Source: Trichomonas tenax (taxonomy: Eukaryota; Parabasalia; Trichomonadida; Trichomonadidae). Taken from it: a DNA stretch of 64,000 bases. The notes below the pieces were generated by a model. It saw nothing but the letters and a program-made list of their open reading frames with translations, was not told where the DNA came from and did no database searches. The DNA is taken from NCBI GenBank assembly GCA_023091735.1, contig JALKBU010000084.1:25904-89903 (forward strand), in the 5' to 3' direction. Both the position numbers and the translations under genes were made by a program. Below are positions 9,891 through 19,587 of the stretch, one piece after another (the first letter of the stretch is position 1; each line of letters begins with the position of its first letter).

Positions 9891-11024
9891 TTATGGATTG
9901 AGCGCTGTTTCGAGTTTCTGTGGAAGCATTGTGATATTTTCATCATCTTGGTCAACATTTGTGCGCGCAAGTTCACCACGTGATCTTTTACTGGAATGAC
10001 GTGATGTCTTGCGTTTTGTGATAAGAGCATATGCGAAAATTATTGCACTTATTAATACTGTAAAATATGGAATAACAATTGGGTAAGGATGCTCGAAAGA
10101 AGGTGTTCTTGTTGGTAACACATAGAATTTTGTTGGAGGAGGCGTCTGTACAGGTGTTAGCGTTGGTGGCGGTGTTTGTTTGTCTGTTAAATAAACGTCA
10201 TCATCCGAAATTGGAGTTACCTGAGATGTATCATTTTGCATCAATATATTTTCCACAATAGAGGCCTTGTGCCAGCATTTCATGCCTCCTGATGATTTTC
10301 CGAGAGAAATAACTTGAATTTGATTTGCTTTTGAAAGATCTCTTTGTGCGAGGACTTTAGACAGATACTTCATATCTTCATTGTCAGGCTCGCTCGGATT
10401 TTCTAATATGATGGTTGACTCATCAGTTTGTTTTTTATTTTTGCGTGTTTTACTTGAATGCTTGTGTGCTTTTTTGTAAAGTGGCTTAATCAACAAATAT
10501 TCGGAAGATGATTCAGATGGAGGCGGATTTGATGGAGTATTATCGAAATTAAAATGTAATTGTCCGAAACTTGAGTCATCTTGATCATTGTTAGCATCGC
10601 TTGTATCATTGTCTTGATCAGAATCATCAATTTCGGATTTTATCGAATTATCTGTTGATGAATTTTCTAATTCTATCATTTTTTCTCCATTAGTAATGTT
10701 AACATCAGGAATTATCGGCGCCTCAATAGGATTTGAAGTGTTTGTTAATGTTTCATTGTTATTTGGAGTTATATCCATTTCGGTTTTGTTTTCTATTTGC
10801 GTTATGTTATCAGAAATAGTTGAATTTGCATCTTTAATAGGAATTGAATTGTTACTCGCATTTATATCGGTAAATTCTGAATGTAAACGTATTTTAAACA
10901 TATCAGCTGAAATTGATGAACAATAAGGTCCAAATCCTAAAAATCTGTTTAGACCTTTGGAAGTTCTAGTTACTGCTGATGACAGCAATAAAATTAATGA
11001 AAGAGAATTAAAGATGATTTGCAT
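9891..11024 (-). CDS. putative type I membrane glycoprotein
   Basis: A 377-residue protein. The ATG at 11022-11024 gives a clear signal peptide (MQIIFNSLSLILLLSSAV); the frame runs further upstream only through the TGACATGTAAA motif, so I reject the longer start. The ectodomain of about 300 residues is low complexity, rich in Asn, Ser, Thr and Asp. It has many N-x-S/T sequons (for example NASN, NSTI, NETL) in residues 45-140, then a basic patch (HKHSSKTRKNKKQ) and a Thr/Pro run (TPPPTLTPVQTPPPT). A single transmembrane helix (IVIPYFTVLISAIIFAYALI) is followed by a basic cytoplasmic tail rich in Arg and Ser. No enzymatic domain is seen. A surface or endomembrane glycoprotein is inferred. It shares a 117 bp bidirectional promoter region with the next gene. 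Confidence 0.75.
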   Translation of the reverse strand: MQIIFNSLSLILLLSSAVTRTSKGLNRFLGFGPYCSSISADMFKIRLHSEFTDINASNNSIPIKDANSTISDNITQIENKTEMDITPNNNETLTNTSNPIEAPIIPDVNITNGEKMIELENSSTDNSIKSEIDDSDQDNDTSDANNDQDDSSFGQLHFNFDNTPSNPPPSESSSEYLLIKPLYKKAHKHSSKTRKNKKQTDESTIILENPSEPDNEDMKYLSKVLAQRDLSKANQIQVISLGKSSGGMKCWHKASIVENILMQNDTSQVTPISDDDVYLTDKQTPPPTLTPVQTPPPTKFYVLPTRTPSFEHPYPIVIPYFTVLISAIIFAYALITKRKTSRHSSKRSRGELARTNVDQDDENITMLPQKLETALNP

Positions 11025-11051
11025 TTTTATAATTTTGACAAATAAATTATA

Positions 11052-11062
11052 TTTACATGTCA
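11052..11062. promoter_or_regulatory. TTTACATGTCA in a shared divergent promoter
   Basis: The motif sits 28 bases upstream of the membrane-glycoprotein ATG and about 80 upstream of the divergent BTB-like gene. Its ACATGT core is palindromic, so it could serve both genes. Near copies (TTTACATTGCA at 11091 and TTATATGACA at 11123) lie closer to the plus-strand gene. Confidence 0.5.
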
Positions 11063-11141
11063 ATTAATTTTATTGACTTGTAAAAAAAAGTTTACATTGC
11101 AATTATCCATTGCTGTCAAAATTTATATGACACTTTTTATT

Positions 11142-12797
11142 ATGGACGAAGATAAAAATCATCATATTATCCATAATGGAAAAGGTTACAGTATAAATAT
11201 CAAGCGGTTTCAGGAGATATCCGCTGCGGCCTCCAAAATTATCGACTCAGGTGGTACCGATACTATCAAGTTTTCAGATTCTCTCGATGATCAATCTTTT
11301 TCAACCTTCGTAAATTACATAAATGACATAATATTTAAAATCAACAGCCACAATGCTCTAAATTTGCTTAAATGTGCGATGGTATATTCCTGCAAAAATC
11401 CGTTAAATCAAGTGCAACAATTTTTATCATCATCAAAATACCTCGACTATGCTATACAAGCGTTAGAATTATCATACAAATACGAAAAAGTTCTCGAAAT
11501 ACTTGAAAAATATATCGCATTCAATTTTAATAATTATATTCATCGACCACAATTCCCAAATCTCCCATGCCACATAATATACAGAATAATTACATGGTAC
11601 AATTCAAGTTTCGAAATTACAAATGATACTCTTGAATTATACTTTCGAATTTTAGAGATTAAAGGCACACAAGCGACACCATTGTTCTTAACTATAGATT
11701 ATTCAAAGCTTTCACCTATTACAATTACGAGAATCATCGGAATGAGTCAATTAGATTTCGATTCTATTGGTCCTCTTATTATGAAATATGTTGAGAAAAC
11801 GCAGCAAGACCGTCAGGCTATGGAGGATTCATTGAACCAAAAACGAAACCAGGTTTCCATTCTTAAATCAGAGTTTGACAGAGCAAATGCTGTTTACGAA
11901 TCAACTGTTCAACGGCAGCGACTTTTAACGAGCAAACAAACAGATTTGGAGTCAAAACGAGATGCGCTGCTTGCTGAGCTTCGTGCACAAACAGAGAAAG
12001 CTGCACAACTCGAAGAACAAATAGCACAAAGAAAGATCGAAACAGAGCAAATTAACAAACAAAGGGACAACATCAATGCTCAAAAATTAGCTGTCCAGAA
12101 AGAGACAGATGAAGTCCAAAACGACATTGCAATATTGAAACAACAGATATTAGACAGAGAAATGCAACAAAAAGCTGCATTGGCAGCCAGAGAGTTTGCA
12201 CGACGAGATGAAGAAATGCGCAAAGTTGCAGAACGCCAGAGACTTGAAGAGATGAGGAAACAAGAGGAAATGGAGAAACAAAAGAGCATTGAGATTTCAT
12301 CAAACATGGAACAGAAAAATACTGCAGTGGCTGAAAAAGTCAGTGATAATAATTATGTTGAACCTTCTTTAACATATATAGAGTTTGATGCAGAATCCTT
12401 CAAGCGTGCTTTCATTGAGAAAGACATAAAGCCTCAATTTTGCATGCCGCCGTCCGCCGAATACTGCCTTAAAGCTTCTGGTTTCAGTCGTGCGTGTGAA
12501 CTTGAATTTATGTGGGCATGCGTTCAGAATATGGATGCCGTCTACAGAAGTGGATATGGCGCTCTCCTCCTTGTAAATGATCCGCAATCATTGGATCTCG
12601 CAGCAACACTTATTTGCCAAGCTGCTGAAAAAGAAGAGCCATATGCTTTATATAACTTAGGGGCATTAATCGTGTCTGGTCTAGTTGATGGAGAGAAAGA
12701 AGAGGCTGCAGACTATATCTGCAGAGCTGCAATGAAAGGTGAACCAGATGCTCAGCTTATTGTCAAAGAACTTGTTAATTGGAATGTGTTGAATTGA
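11142..12797 (+). CDS. BTB-like, coiled-coil and Sel1-like repeat protein
   Basis: A 551-residue protein. I start it at the ATG at 11142 (MDEDKNHHIIHNG), because the frame upstream crosses promoter-like sequence. Another ATG at 11127 is part of an ATGACACTTTTT element seen before a second gene in this window. Residues 1-90 look like a diverged BTB/POZ domain (FSDSLDDQSFSTFVNYI). Residues 90-230 are helical and BACK-like. Residues 230-400 form a long coiled coil. The last 120 residues carry helical hairpins of Sel1/TPR type (ACELEFMWACVQ, then PYALYNLGALIVSGLVDGEKEEAADYICRAA). Proteins of this style are common in trichomonads; none of the domains is catalytic, so a scaffold is inferred. Confidence 0.75.
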   Translation: MDEDKNHHIIHNGKGYSINIKRFQEISAAASKIIDSGGTDTIKFSDSLDDQSFSTFVNYINDIIFKINSHNALNLLKCAMVYSCKNPLNQVQQFLSSSKYLDYAIQALELSYKYEKVLEILEKYIAFNFNNYIHRPQFPNLPCHIIYRIITWYNSSFEITNDTLELYFRILEIKGTQATPLFLTIDYSKLSPITITRIIGMSQLDFDSIGPLIMKYVEKTQQDRQAMEDSLNQKRNQVSILKSEFDRANAVYESTVQRQRLLTSKQTDLESKRDALLAELRAQTEKAAQLEEQIAQRKIETEQINKQRDNINAQKLAVQKETDEVQNDIAILKQQILDREMQQKAALAAREFARRDEEMRKVAERQRLEEMRKQEEMEKQKSIEISSNMEQKNTAVAEKVSDNNYVEPSLTYIEFDAESFKRAFIEKDIKPQFCMPPSAEYCLKASGFSRACELEFMWACVQNMDAVYRSGYGALLLVNDPQSLDLAATLICQAAEKEEPYALYNLGALIVSGLVDGEKEEAADYICRAAMKGEPDAQLIVKELVNWNVLN

Positions 12798-13045
12798 TAT
12801 TATATTTTTTTGTTTTATTTATATAAATATTCTGTGATGTTTTCTAATAACTACAATGCTTTTTAACACACATGTTTTATATTAATACCAAATAGATTGC
12901 ACCCGAAAATACCTAATATTCGATGAAATTAAATTCAAATCTCATATATCTTCAACGATAAAATATGTGTTTAACAAACAAATGAAATCAATTGGAAATT
13001 TTGATATCATCGATATATTAGAATATATCAAATAATTGATTGAGA

Positions 13046-14320
13046 ATGAAGATTGAAGAATCAATTTACATGACAGAAATTTATTTATTCGATAAATTTG
13101 AGTTTACATGTCATAAAGTTTTGGAAGCAATTCTTCGCTTTTTCCGTCTTATATACGATGGACTGCTTCCTGTCAAACAGCCGAAAGATTTCTGGAAAAT
13201 AGATAAATATGATTTGATCTGTTTTTCGACCTTTTTAATCCCAACTTTAATTATTTGGAGCGTCACATCATACTTATCTTCGATCAACACGATTCTTCAG
13301 TACTGGGATGGTCCAAATTACATATATGCGGCTATTACAATGTACAGAATTCCTCCGAATTATATCTGGAAACGATATTTTAACTTTGATCCATCATATT
13401 TCGCATGCCACTTACCAGGATATCCGATGCTGATTCGCATTTGTTCTTTCTTTTGCATGGGAAATTATAAAATTGGTGCTTTTCTTAGTATAATCGCCTC
13501 AAACTTCATCACAGCGTATTCCTACAGAAGATTGATGATTGCGTACAAATGTGTTCGTTATCCAGAGTTTTCTACATTTGTTCTTTCTTTAATTCCGATA
13601 AGATTCCTCATTTATCACTCTGTTCTAGCGAGTGAGCCGCTTTTTGTGTCATTTATTTGCCTTGCGCTGACAAATTACAAATTCAATAATAAATCACTAA
13701 TGATCTCGTTTGTTTGGTGTGGATGTTTCACAAGGATAGAAGGAATGTCAGTAGGATTCATTATCGGATTGTGTTATTTATTAAGATTTGATATTCCAAG
13801 TGCATTTTTAATGTTTTCTACTTTTCTTCCAGATATATTCCTTGTTTGGATGCACAAGATTCAGTTCAATGATTCCATGGCCTACATACACTTTAACAAT
13901 GGCAATCAAAAAATATTTTCAGGGAAACCGTTCTTTGATTTGTTTTTCACTTCATTCTACGGGAACCAACTTATTACGAATCACATATCAACGCAATATC
14001 TTCTCGGCCTTCTAGGATCCCTCTGTTTGATACCGAATGCATCGCCTGTTGGCTTATTCTCTGGTTTCTTCTACTTCTATGTTTCTTTCCTTCGCCATCT
14101 TGATACATCTCGATACTTTATTCCTTGCGCTGTGTTTTCTTATGTTGCAGGACTTGATAGTATTTTCGGCAACTTTAGAGGAAAGATAATGTTTTTAGTT
14201 GCTTATCCTGTGATACTTGGATTCCTTGTTTGGTACGCTGTTGCCCAGATTCCTTCCAATACATGCACATATGAATTCCTCGCTGAAGTTTTAGACGCAT
14301 GGAATTGCCATGACATTTAG
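13046..14320 (+). CDS. PIG-V-like GT-C mannosyltransferase
   Basis: A 424-residue multi-pass ER membrane protein. It resembles GPI mannosyltransferase 2 (PIG-V, dolichol-phosphate-mannose dependent). The first luminal loop has QYWDGPNYIYAA, matching the family's WDxxxY with its catalytic Asp, near residue 90. HLPGYPMLIR follows, and then ASEPLFVSFICLALTNYKF with WCGCFTRIEGM, the family's SEPLF and T-R-x-G signature. About nine hydrophobic helices are visible. Two motif copies, at 13065-13075 and 13103-13113, fall just after the first ATG (13046). An alternative start is the ATG at 13070, which lies inside the first copy and gives 416 residues. Trichomonads are usually thought to lack a full GPI pathway, so the acceptor may be another glycolipid. 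Confidence 0.8.
   Translation: MKIEESIYMTEIYLFDKFEFTCHKVLEAILRFFRLIYDGLLPVKQPKDFWKIDKYDLICFSTFLIPTLIIWSVTSYLSSINTILQYWDGPNYIYAAITMYRIPPNYIWKRYFNFDPSYFACHLPGYPMLIRICSFFCMGNYKIGAFLSIIASNFITAYSYRRLMIAYKCVRYPEFSTFVLSLIPIRFLIYHSVLASEPLFVSFICLALTNYKFNNKSLMISFVWCGCFTRIEGMSVGFIIGLCYLLRFDIPSAFLMFSTFLPDIFLVWMHKIQFNDSMAYIHFNNGNQKIFSGKPFFDLFFTSFYGNQLITNHISTQYLLGLLGSLCLIPNASPVGLFSGFFYFYVSFLRHLDTSRYFIPCAVFSYVAGLDSIFGNFRGKIMFLVAYPVILGFLVWYAVAQIPSNTCTYEFLAEVLDAWNCHDI
13065..13113. promoter_or_regulatory. TTTACATGACA and TTTACATGTCA pair at a gene start
   Basis: Copies at 13065-13075 and 13103-13113 are 38 bases apart. The first contains the in-frame ATG at 13070. If the motif is transcriptional, the usable start is ambiguous here. 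Confidence 0.4.
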
Positions 14321-14540
14321 TCATAATTATTTTGTTATTAAATAGATATAAAACTTCTGTTATTCAATTACCTTAAAAACCTTAAAATCGGGAGCTCTCC
14401 TTTTAGGAGTGTATTACATAGGCCCAAGGGGTTTCTATCCTTCAGAGGATTTGGCAAAATAAAAACATTTGGTTTACATGGAGATTGTAAAGTGTTAAAA
14501 ATTGTCATTAATGTCAAAACAGACTTATATAATATAGGGA
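14321..14540. other. intergenic stretch with small hairpins
   Basis: Short stem-loops such as CTCCTTTTAGGAG near 14398 and ATCCTTCAGAGGAT near 14438 are visible in a slightly GC-richer patch. They could be part of a small RNA or the 3' flank of the preceding gene. I cannot assign them. Confidence 0.3.
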
Positions 14541-14822
14541 CTGACTCTCTATAGAGTTGCCGATGATTATTCTAAGGAATTTGTCCGTAATTTTGAGACT
14601 AAACAAAAGACAGACGAATGGGTGAACTTACGTGAACAAAATTACCATGCTAAAATATATACACATCCAGAAACTGGATATTAGATAGGAAATACTCCAG
14701 TTATCCAGGAGGATAGTAATAAAAACACTAAAACAGCTTCACAAAAAGGTTCAGAAAATAATGATCATCAAGATGAAACACAATGTCAATCCCCTGAATT
14801 CGATAACTACGGCTTATCTTAA
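14541..14822 (+). pseudogene. coding relic of unknown family
   Basis: A 94-codon frame with protein-like composition and codon use, broken by one TAG at 14682-14684 and closed by TAA at 14820-14822. It begins without an ATG (LTLYRVADDYSKEFV) and continues through an acidic, Gln/Asn-rich tail (QDETQCQSPEFDNYGLS). Both sides of the TAG keep the same frame and hydrophilic character, which argues for one decayed gene rather than chance. I do not recognise the family. Confidence 0.4.
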
Positions 14823-15026
14823 CAGCATAAGAAAAAAGTAATTATTTTGGTATAAATAATTATTATCACGATGATCAACTGTATATACTTACAACGATCA
14901 ACCTGATGCTTGCTTGAACATTTAACCTCTTACTTTTATGTTTCTTATAAAATTAAAAAAAAATTATTAATAAAACCGATCTAAAAACAAATTTTAAGAT
15001 AATCTTCATGATAATAAAAACAAACA
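14823..15026. other. AT-rich spacer
   Basis: No feature was recognised between the coding relic and the kinase gene. Confidence 0.4.
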
Positions 15027-16139
15027 TTATAAATCAAAGTTGCCAGTGACATTATTATAACCAAATGTATTTTGCATTGTAGAGCGACACTTAATTTTGT
15101 TACTGTTAACTATATCAGAAAGCTTCATCGCTGAATTGGACTCAAGGATTGGCTGAAGAATCTTTGGTTTCCTTGATCCGCCCATCTTCGGTGGCTTTCG
15201 ATTGCACATATTGAGAATGTTAATAATACTTTCTTCCTTTATGGAATTGAAGTTCAAGGTACTCTTTGAGAACTGATTTTTGAGCTGTGTCCCAGGAATT
15301 CCAAAAGAATTTGAAAGAGAATCTGTTCTCAAATGCTTTTGTATGAACTCTGTTTCGAGTGCTTGTGCCATAGTGAATCGGGTTTCTACATTTCTATCGC
15401 ACAAATGCAAAATTAAATAACTAATTTCAGGCGAAATGTTATCAGGAATAGTTATCGTCTTAAATTTGATTTCCTCCATCATTCCAGCCTGTGACTTCTT
15501 TTCCCATGGAAAACGACCGCATGCCATTGCATATAATAAAATTCCGCAACTCCATGAATCCGCTTTCAAGGTATTGTAAGGCTTTTGTTCTAAGATTTCT
15601 GGAGCGATGTAAACTAAGGTTCCACAAACTGTGCTTCTAAAATCTGAATCAGAATTTATCGATGAGTATCCAAAATCAGCAATTTTAACTAACCCATTTG
15701 CACACATGAAGATGTTTTCTGGCTTTATGTCACGGTGAGCGATTCGATGTTCGTGAATGAAATTTAAACCTTTGATTATTTGGGCAAATATTTGACCAAT
15801 GCGGTCATCGGGAATGCTTTTTTCCCTCACCAGCATTCGCAACAAATCACCTAATTCGCAAAATTCCTCAATTATATAAAGATTGTTTGAATCTTGAATA
15901 ATATCAACTAAATTTACAATGTTTGGATGTGATAGTGTTCGCATGATCTTAAGCTCATCATGAAAATGCTTGATATTCGTTGCCGACGAAAATTTTAATT
16001 TTGATATAATTTTACATGCGTATTTCTTGTCATTTGCATCGCGCGCTTTGACAACAACGCAAGTGTTGCCTTGCCCGACAACTTCTTCGAGATAAAATTG
16101 TCCTAATTTTTGCGGGTATAATGGAATATTTTGTTCCAT
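15027..16139 (-). CDS. serine/threonine protein kinase, CAMK-like
   Basis: A 370-residue kinase with its catalytic domain at residues 14-270. All key elements are present: glycine loop GQGNTC (22-27), ACK lysine 43, helix-C Glu near 62, HRDIKPEN (Asp 137), DFG 155-157, APE-type IAPE (178-181) and the DxWxxG of subdomain IX (ADSWSCG). The HRDIKPEN sequence and the overall spacing resemble the CAMK/AMPK group, which is frequent in trichomonads. The C-terminal 100 residues are basic and Ser/Asn-rich with no UBA or KA1 domain that I can see, so the regulatory part is unidentified. It starts at the ATG at 16137-16139. It is expected to be active and cytosolic. Confidence 0.9.
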   Translation of the reverse strand: MEQNIPLYPQKLGQFYLEEVVGQGNTCVVVKARDANDKKYACKIISKLKFSSATNIKHFHDELKIMRTLSHPNIVNLVDIIQDSNNLYIIEEFCELGDLLRMLVREKSIPDDRIGQIFAQIIKGLNFIHEHRIAHRDIKPENIFMCANGLVKIADFGYSSINSDSDFRSTVCGTLVYIAPEILEQKPYNTLKADSWSCGILLYAMACGRFPWEKKSQAGMMEEIKFKTITIPDNISPEISYLILHLCDRNVETRFTMAQALETEFIQKHLRTDSLSNSFGIPGTQLKNQFSKSTLNFNSIKEESIINILNMCNRKPPKMGGSRKPKILQPILESNSAMKLSDIVNSNKIKCRSTMQNTFGYNNVTGNFDL

Positions 16140-17283
16140 TATTCTGAAAAATTGACAAAATAATTGAAAAATTGCGTGAGAAAAAAAATTGCATATTTGC
16201 GATCAAGTAATAACAGTTCGTTTGTATTTTTAAGGATTGTATTTTTATTCATTTTTCTCAAAAATTTCCGCAGAAAATTTAATATTTCCGTAAAATGTTG
16301 ATTGGAATTCAGTGTTGTTTCCAAATAACAAATAAAAGTGAGAAATAATCATTGGCGAAATTTCGAGCTGAGAACACTATTTTTAATATAGTATTTGTCT
16401 ACAGTGTCAAATTCTTTAACGAGGCATCTTCAAAATTTTTGAAATCTTTGATTTTCAAATCGTCAACAAAAATCAATAAGTCTTTAACATTTGTTAAATT
16501 CATTAAGTAGCTAATGATTCTCTTTAAAAATCAGTAAAAAACGAGTGATATTTTTTGATTTTTAAAATAATATTATAGTATTCTATACTTATCCGTATAA
16601 CAAACCATTGAGTGCTTAATATGTAGCTCAAAGGAAACTGCATAAATCAAGATAATGAAATTTCTTATACAAAATAGTCATTTTCAGCCCTTGAGAAACC
16701 AAGCATACTATTGCGCTCATGAATTTTTCACGTTTCGCTAAGACATAGTTTTCGTTGTACTAAAATATGATACCGATAGAATATCATATTCAAGATTTAG
16801 AAATAATAGAGTTAGTTGGAACTTAGCCATATCTATATTACGACTATTTTATGACTATGAAACAATAAATCGAATATTTGGGTCGAACATTCATCATATC
16901 TCTTGTTTTGTGTGCAATCACACTAAACAACTTATTGCAAGCAAATAACAAACAGGAATCACTTGAAAAATCTCAAAGAAATCCAAATCCTCAAAAAAAA
17001 TTAAAAATGACACTTTTCATATTAATAATCACTTTTATATAATAATAACTCTATTCATTGAAATAAAGAAAATTAAATCAAAAAAGTTGATTATTAAATA
17101 AAACTGTATAAACCAATCAAGCAGCTGCTTCCAAAGATATATAAAATGATATAAAAAGTATGTTTTGAGAGGTTTCAAATTGTATAACAAATTTCGGCTT
17201 GACACCAGAAAGGGTAAATTTTCTCATAAAAGGGTAAAATTTGTTAATATCGTTATCAAGATATTTAACTATACAATAAATAT
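16140..17283. other. gene-free AT-rich region
   Basis: No gene is seen in these 1.1 kb. Short frames on the minus strand at both ends (16139-16324 and 17117-17317) have no protein-like features. One ATGACACTTTT element lies near 17006. Confidence 0.4.
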
Positions 17284-17874
17284 ATGAATTTTCTCCGTCT
17301 GACCGTGTTATGGCCACAAGGCACGATATTACCAGTCAGAATGCGAAAGGATGCGAAAGGGTCTGAACTTATCCAGCTATTACGCTTTTCGGTGTCTGAT
17401 GGCTGGGAGTTATTCCTCATCTACAAAGGGATATTACTAAACCCTAACGAAACGCTCGAAGATCAATACATCGATGACAATGCAACATTAAATGTCGAGT
17501 TTGTGCCTGAAGGCTCAACAGTCTCCGAAATAGTTCAATCAGTTCATCTTCAACAGAAAGTACAAGAGCTTTACGTAGAATCTCTTAGACTCAACGACCT
17601 CAAGTATGACTTGCTGGAGAGTCATCCAAATGGAAAGCTCGCATATGAAGAACTGCTTCGTCTCGAGCAGGAAAGCGACGAGCCCGAAGAAGAAGAGCCC
17701 ACAAAAATTGCTAAGGCCCATACAATTCCTACGGGCCCACTCCCGATCTTTTGGGAGACAAATGACGATTTTGCTGATTTTGATGATACATCAGATAAAT
17801 CAAATTACTTAAGCCCCGCTGATGGGTCACCCGCACTCCTCACTAAGAGGAAAAAAAGTGGGTGGACATGGTAA
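17284..17874 (+). CDS. ubiquitin-like domain protein
   Basis: A 196-residue protein. Residues 4-80 have the ubiquitin beta-grasp pattern: a first strand (LRLTVLWPQG), a helix (KGSELIQLLRFSV), then LFLIYKGILLNPNETLEDQYIDDNATLNVEFV, equivalent to ubiquitin's [30 protein letters not shown]. There is no C-terminal di-glycine after the domain, so it is a built-in UBL rather than a conjugated modifier. A helical segment follows (residues 85-130), then an acidic stretch (EEEEP) and a disordered tail ending KKSGWTW. A likely role is docking to the proteasome or ubiquitin receptors, which is inference. It starts at the ATG at 17284. Confidence 0.75.
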   Translation: MNFLRLTVLWPQGTILPVRMRKDAKGSELIQLLRFSVSDGWELFLIYKGILLNPNETLEDQYIDDNATLNVEFVPEGSTVSEIVQSVHLQQKVQELYVESLRLNDLKYDLLESHPNGKLAYEELLRLEQESDEPEEEEPTKIAKAHTIPTGPLPIFWETNDDFADFDDTSDKSNYLSPADGSPALLTKRKKSGWTW

Positions 17875-18056
17875 GTTTGTTTTTTAATAATTACCGCACT
17901 TTAGTAGTTGTTTGTTTTAAATTTTATGTATGTTAGCGAATCTTTATTTTTTGATCACTGACTTATACAATAGATTTCTTTACTTAAGTTTATTCCTCTT
18001 TCAACAAAAAATAGATATATTATCGATTAAAAGTGAGAATCGATATTAAAATGAAG

Positions 18057-18269
18057 TTAGTCCTTATGCTTATGGCCATCTCCTGATGCACTCTCAATAT
18101 CATCAAGTTCGCCCCCTTTCTGCTTAACAACCTTCTTTTCACGCGGCTGGGCTGGTGGTGAAGTTTTCATTGTGTAGATATAGACACCGACGATGGCAAT
18201 AATTATAATGACAATGAAGATAGCGACGGTGATGCCGTACCACATCAAAAATTTCGAATCCCTTGCCAT
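18057..18269 (-). CDS. small single-pass membrane protein
   Basis: About 70 residues from the ATG at 18267-18269 (MARDSKFLMWYG). An upstream in-frame ATG at 18282-18284 lies in an ATGACACTTTTT element like the one before the BTB-like gene at 11142, so I prefer the downstream start. A strong transmembrane helix follows at once (ITVAIFIVIIIIAIVGVYIY), then a basic, Pro-containing tail ending in an acidic and His-rich stretch. It resembles small ER or tail-flanked membrane proteins in layout but has no recognised family. Confidence 0.65.
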   Translation of the reverse strand: MARDSKFLMWYGITVAIFIVIIIIAIVGVYIYTMKTSPPAQPREKKVVKQKGGELDDIESASGDGHKHKD

Positions 18270-18356
18270 TAGAAAAAGTGTCATTTTTGAGATTTTATTT
18301 CACAAAATTAATGAAAAATAAGCGATAATTAGCGTATAAAAACAAAATTTATTATT

Positions 18357-19070
18357 TCAATCGAAAAATTTGGAATATTTCTTCCAAAATGCGTCTTGAA
18401 TCAAATCGTCATTAGTCTCGAACAGTTTCTTGGCGTGAATCAAAACTGTTCCCTTTCTATGAGAAGCTGGTAATGCATTATAATTTATACCATGCTTGAA
18501 TAATATCTCATTTTTGTCATTTGAGAATGTACCACGAAGTTTTTCTGTTGCATCTGTTGGATTTTCACCAGCACGAAGAAGAACATTGAGAGTATAATTA
18601 TATAAACAGTTAATATGCGTGTCTGCTTGTCTCCAACTGAGATAATCTTTGACTATTTCGATTGTTGGGTATAAAACAATCCTAGAATCAAAAGACGGTG
18701 GCTGCTTTAATTGAACGTCAGGAAAATATTGAGGCCAACCCATAACAAACGCTGTGGAGAATAGAGAAGCAACTGTAGAGTTGATTTTATCTCTTCTTCT
18801 GTTAAAAACTTTCGCTGATTTCTTGAAGATGAAAGAAAACTCATCACTTTCACCAAATCCCAAAACCATTTCATCAAAACTAAGCATAACTGTGCAGCCA
18901 CAATGAGCCATCAATCTAATCAATCGATCATCGAGTGGTTTTTCGAGATTGTGATTAATGCAAAATTCGGTGAATCCACGACCATCAATTCTCACAACAA
19001 TAAATGTTGATGGAAGAAGTCTGTCATCGAGCTCGTAATCTTTAACATATTCCCATTTGCTACAAGCCAT
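18357..19070 (-). CDS. THG1: tRNA(His) guanylyltransferase
   Basis: A 237-residue enzyme that adds G(-1) to tRNA-His by reverse (3'-5') polymerisation. I use the ATG at 19068-19070 (MACSKWEYVKDYE). It gives the classical Thg1 N terminus and places the catalytic carboxylates at Asp29 and Asp76/Glu77, as in well-studied Thg1 enzymes. Visible motifs are RIDGRGFTEFCINHNLEKP (27-45), FGESDEFSFIF (72-82) and ADTHINCLYN. Longer in-frame starts at 19115 and 19097 cannot be excluded; the former ATG lies inside the TGACACGTAAA motif. The coding region looks intact and should be active. Confidence 0.92.
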   Translation of the reverse strand: MACSKWEYVKDYELDDRLLPSTFIVVRIDGRGFTEFCINHNLEKPLDDRLIRLMAHCGCTVMLSFDEMVLGFGESDEFSFIFKKSAKVFNRRRDKINSTVASLFSTAFVMGWPQYFPDVQLKQPPSFDSRIVLYPTIEIVKDYLSWRQADTHINCLYNYTLNVLLRAGENPTDATEKLRGTFSNDKNEILFKHGINYNALPASHRKGTVLIHAKKLFETNDDLIQDAFWKKYSKFFD

Positions 19071-19103
19071 GAAAATATTTGACAATAATTTTGCCATTGA
19101 AGA

Positions 19104-19114
19104 TTTACGTGTCA
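19104..19114. promoter_or_regulatory. TTTACGTGTCA motif upstream of THG1
   Basis: This one-base variant of the recurrent motif is 34 bases upstream of the chosen THG1 start. TTTGACACTTTAC follows at about 19125. Confidence 0.45.
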
Positions 19115-19587
19115 TATATCACTAAATTTGACACTTTACAAATAAAAATAAATTTAAACGACTTTAACATGTAAATTTGATCTTCATCATTATGTTATTA
19201 TATTTCTTCAATTTAATATCGAATTCATGTCCAAAAATTAAGTTTCCAAAAGCCATTAATAAAGTTTAACCACCAAGGTGAAGTTTCATGTATTATTGTC
19301 ACTTTTATTATCAAATGGAGACATCAAATCCTTAAAATAAAACAAAAATTCTTCGATTTTCCTATTATTTATATTTTATAGATCATAAATACCCCGAGTT
19401 GTCCTTAAAAAGTAATATGTCAGGATTTTGAATTGGCATAATCGTTGTTAATTGAAATTTTGATACAAATAATTAAAATTTAATTATCGAAACCATCACA
19501 ATTTTGATATAAAGTAATTTTTTATGTGTTTTTATATATGCTAATAAAATCTATATAAAAATTTCACAAAAAAATCAAAATTTCAAA
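19115..19587. other. divergent intergenic region
   Basis: This lies between THG1 and WAVE. A TTGTCACTTTTATT element sits near 19297. Otherwise it is AT-rich with no gene. Confidence 0.4.

Noticed and set aside
16139..16324. 61-codon frame upstream of the kinase
   Set aside because: It sits in the kinase leader and has no protein-like features.
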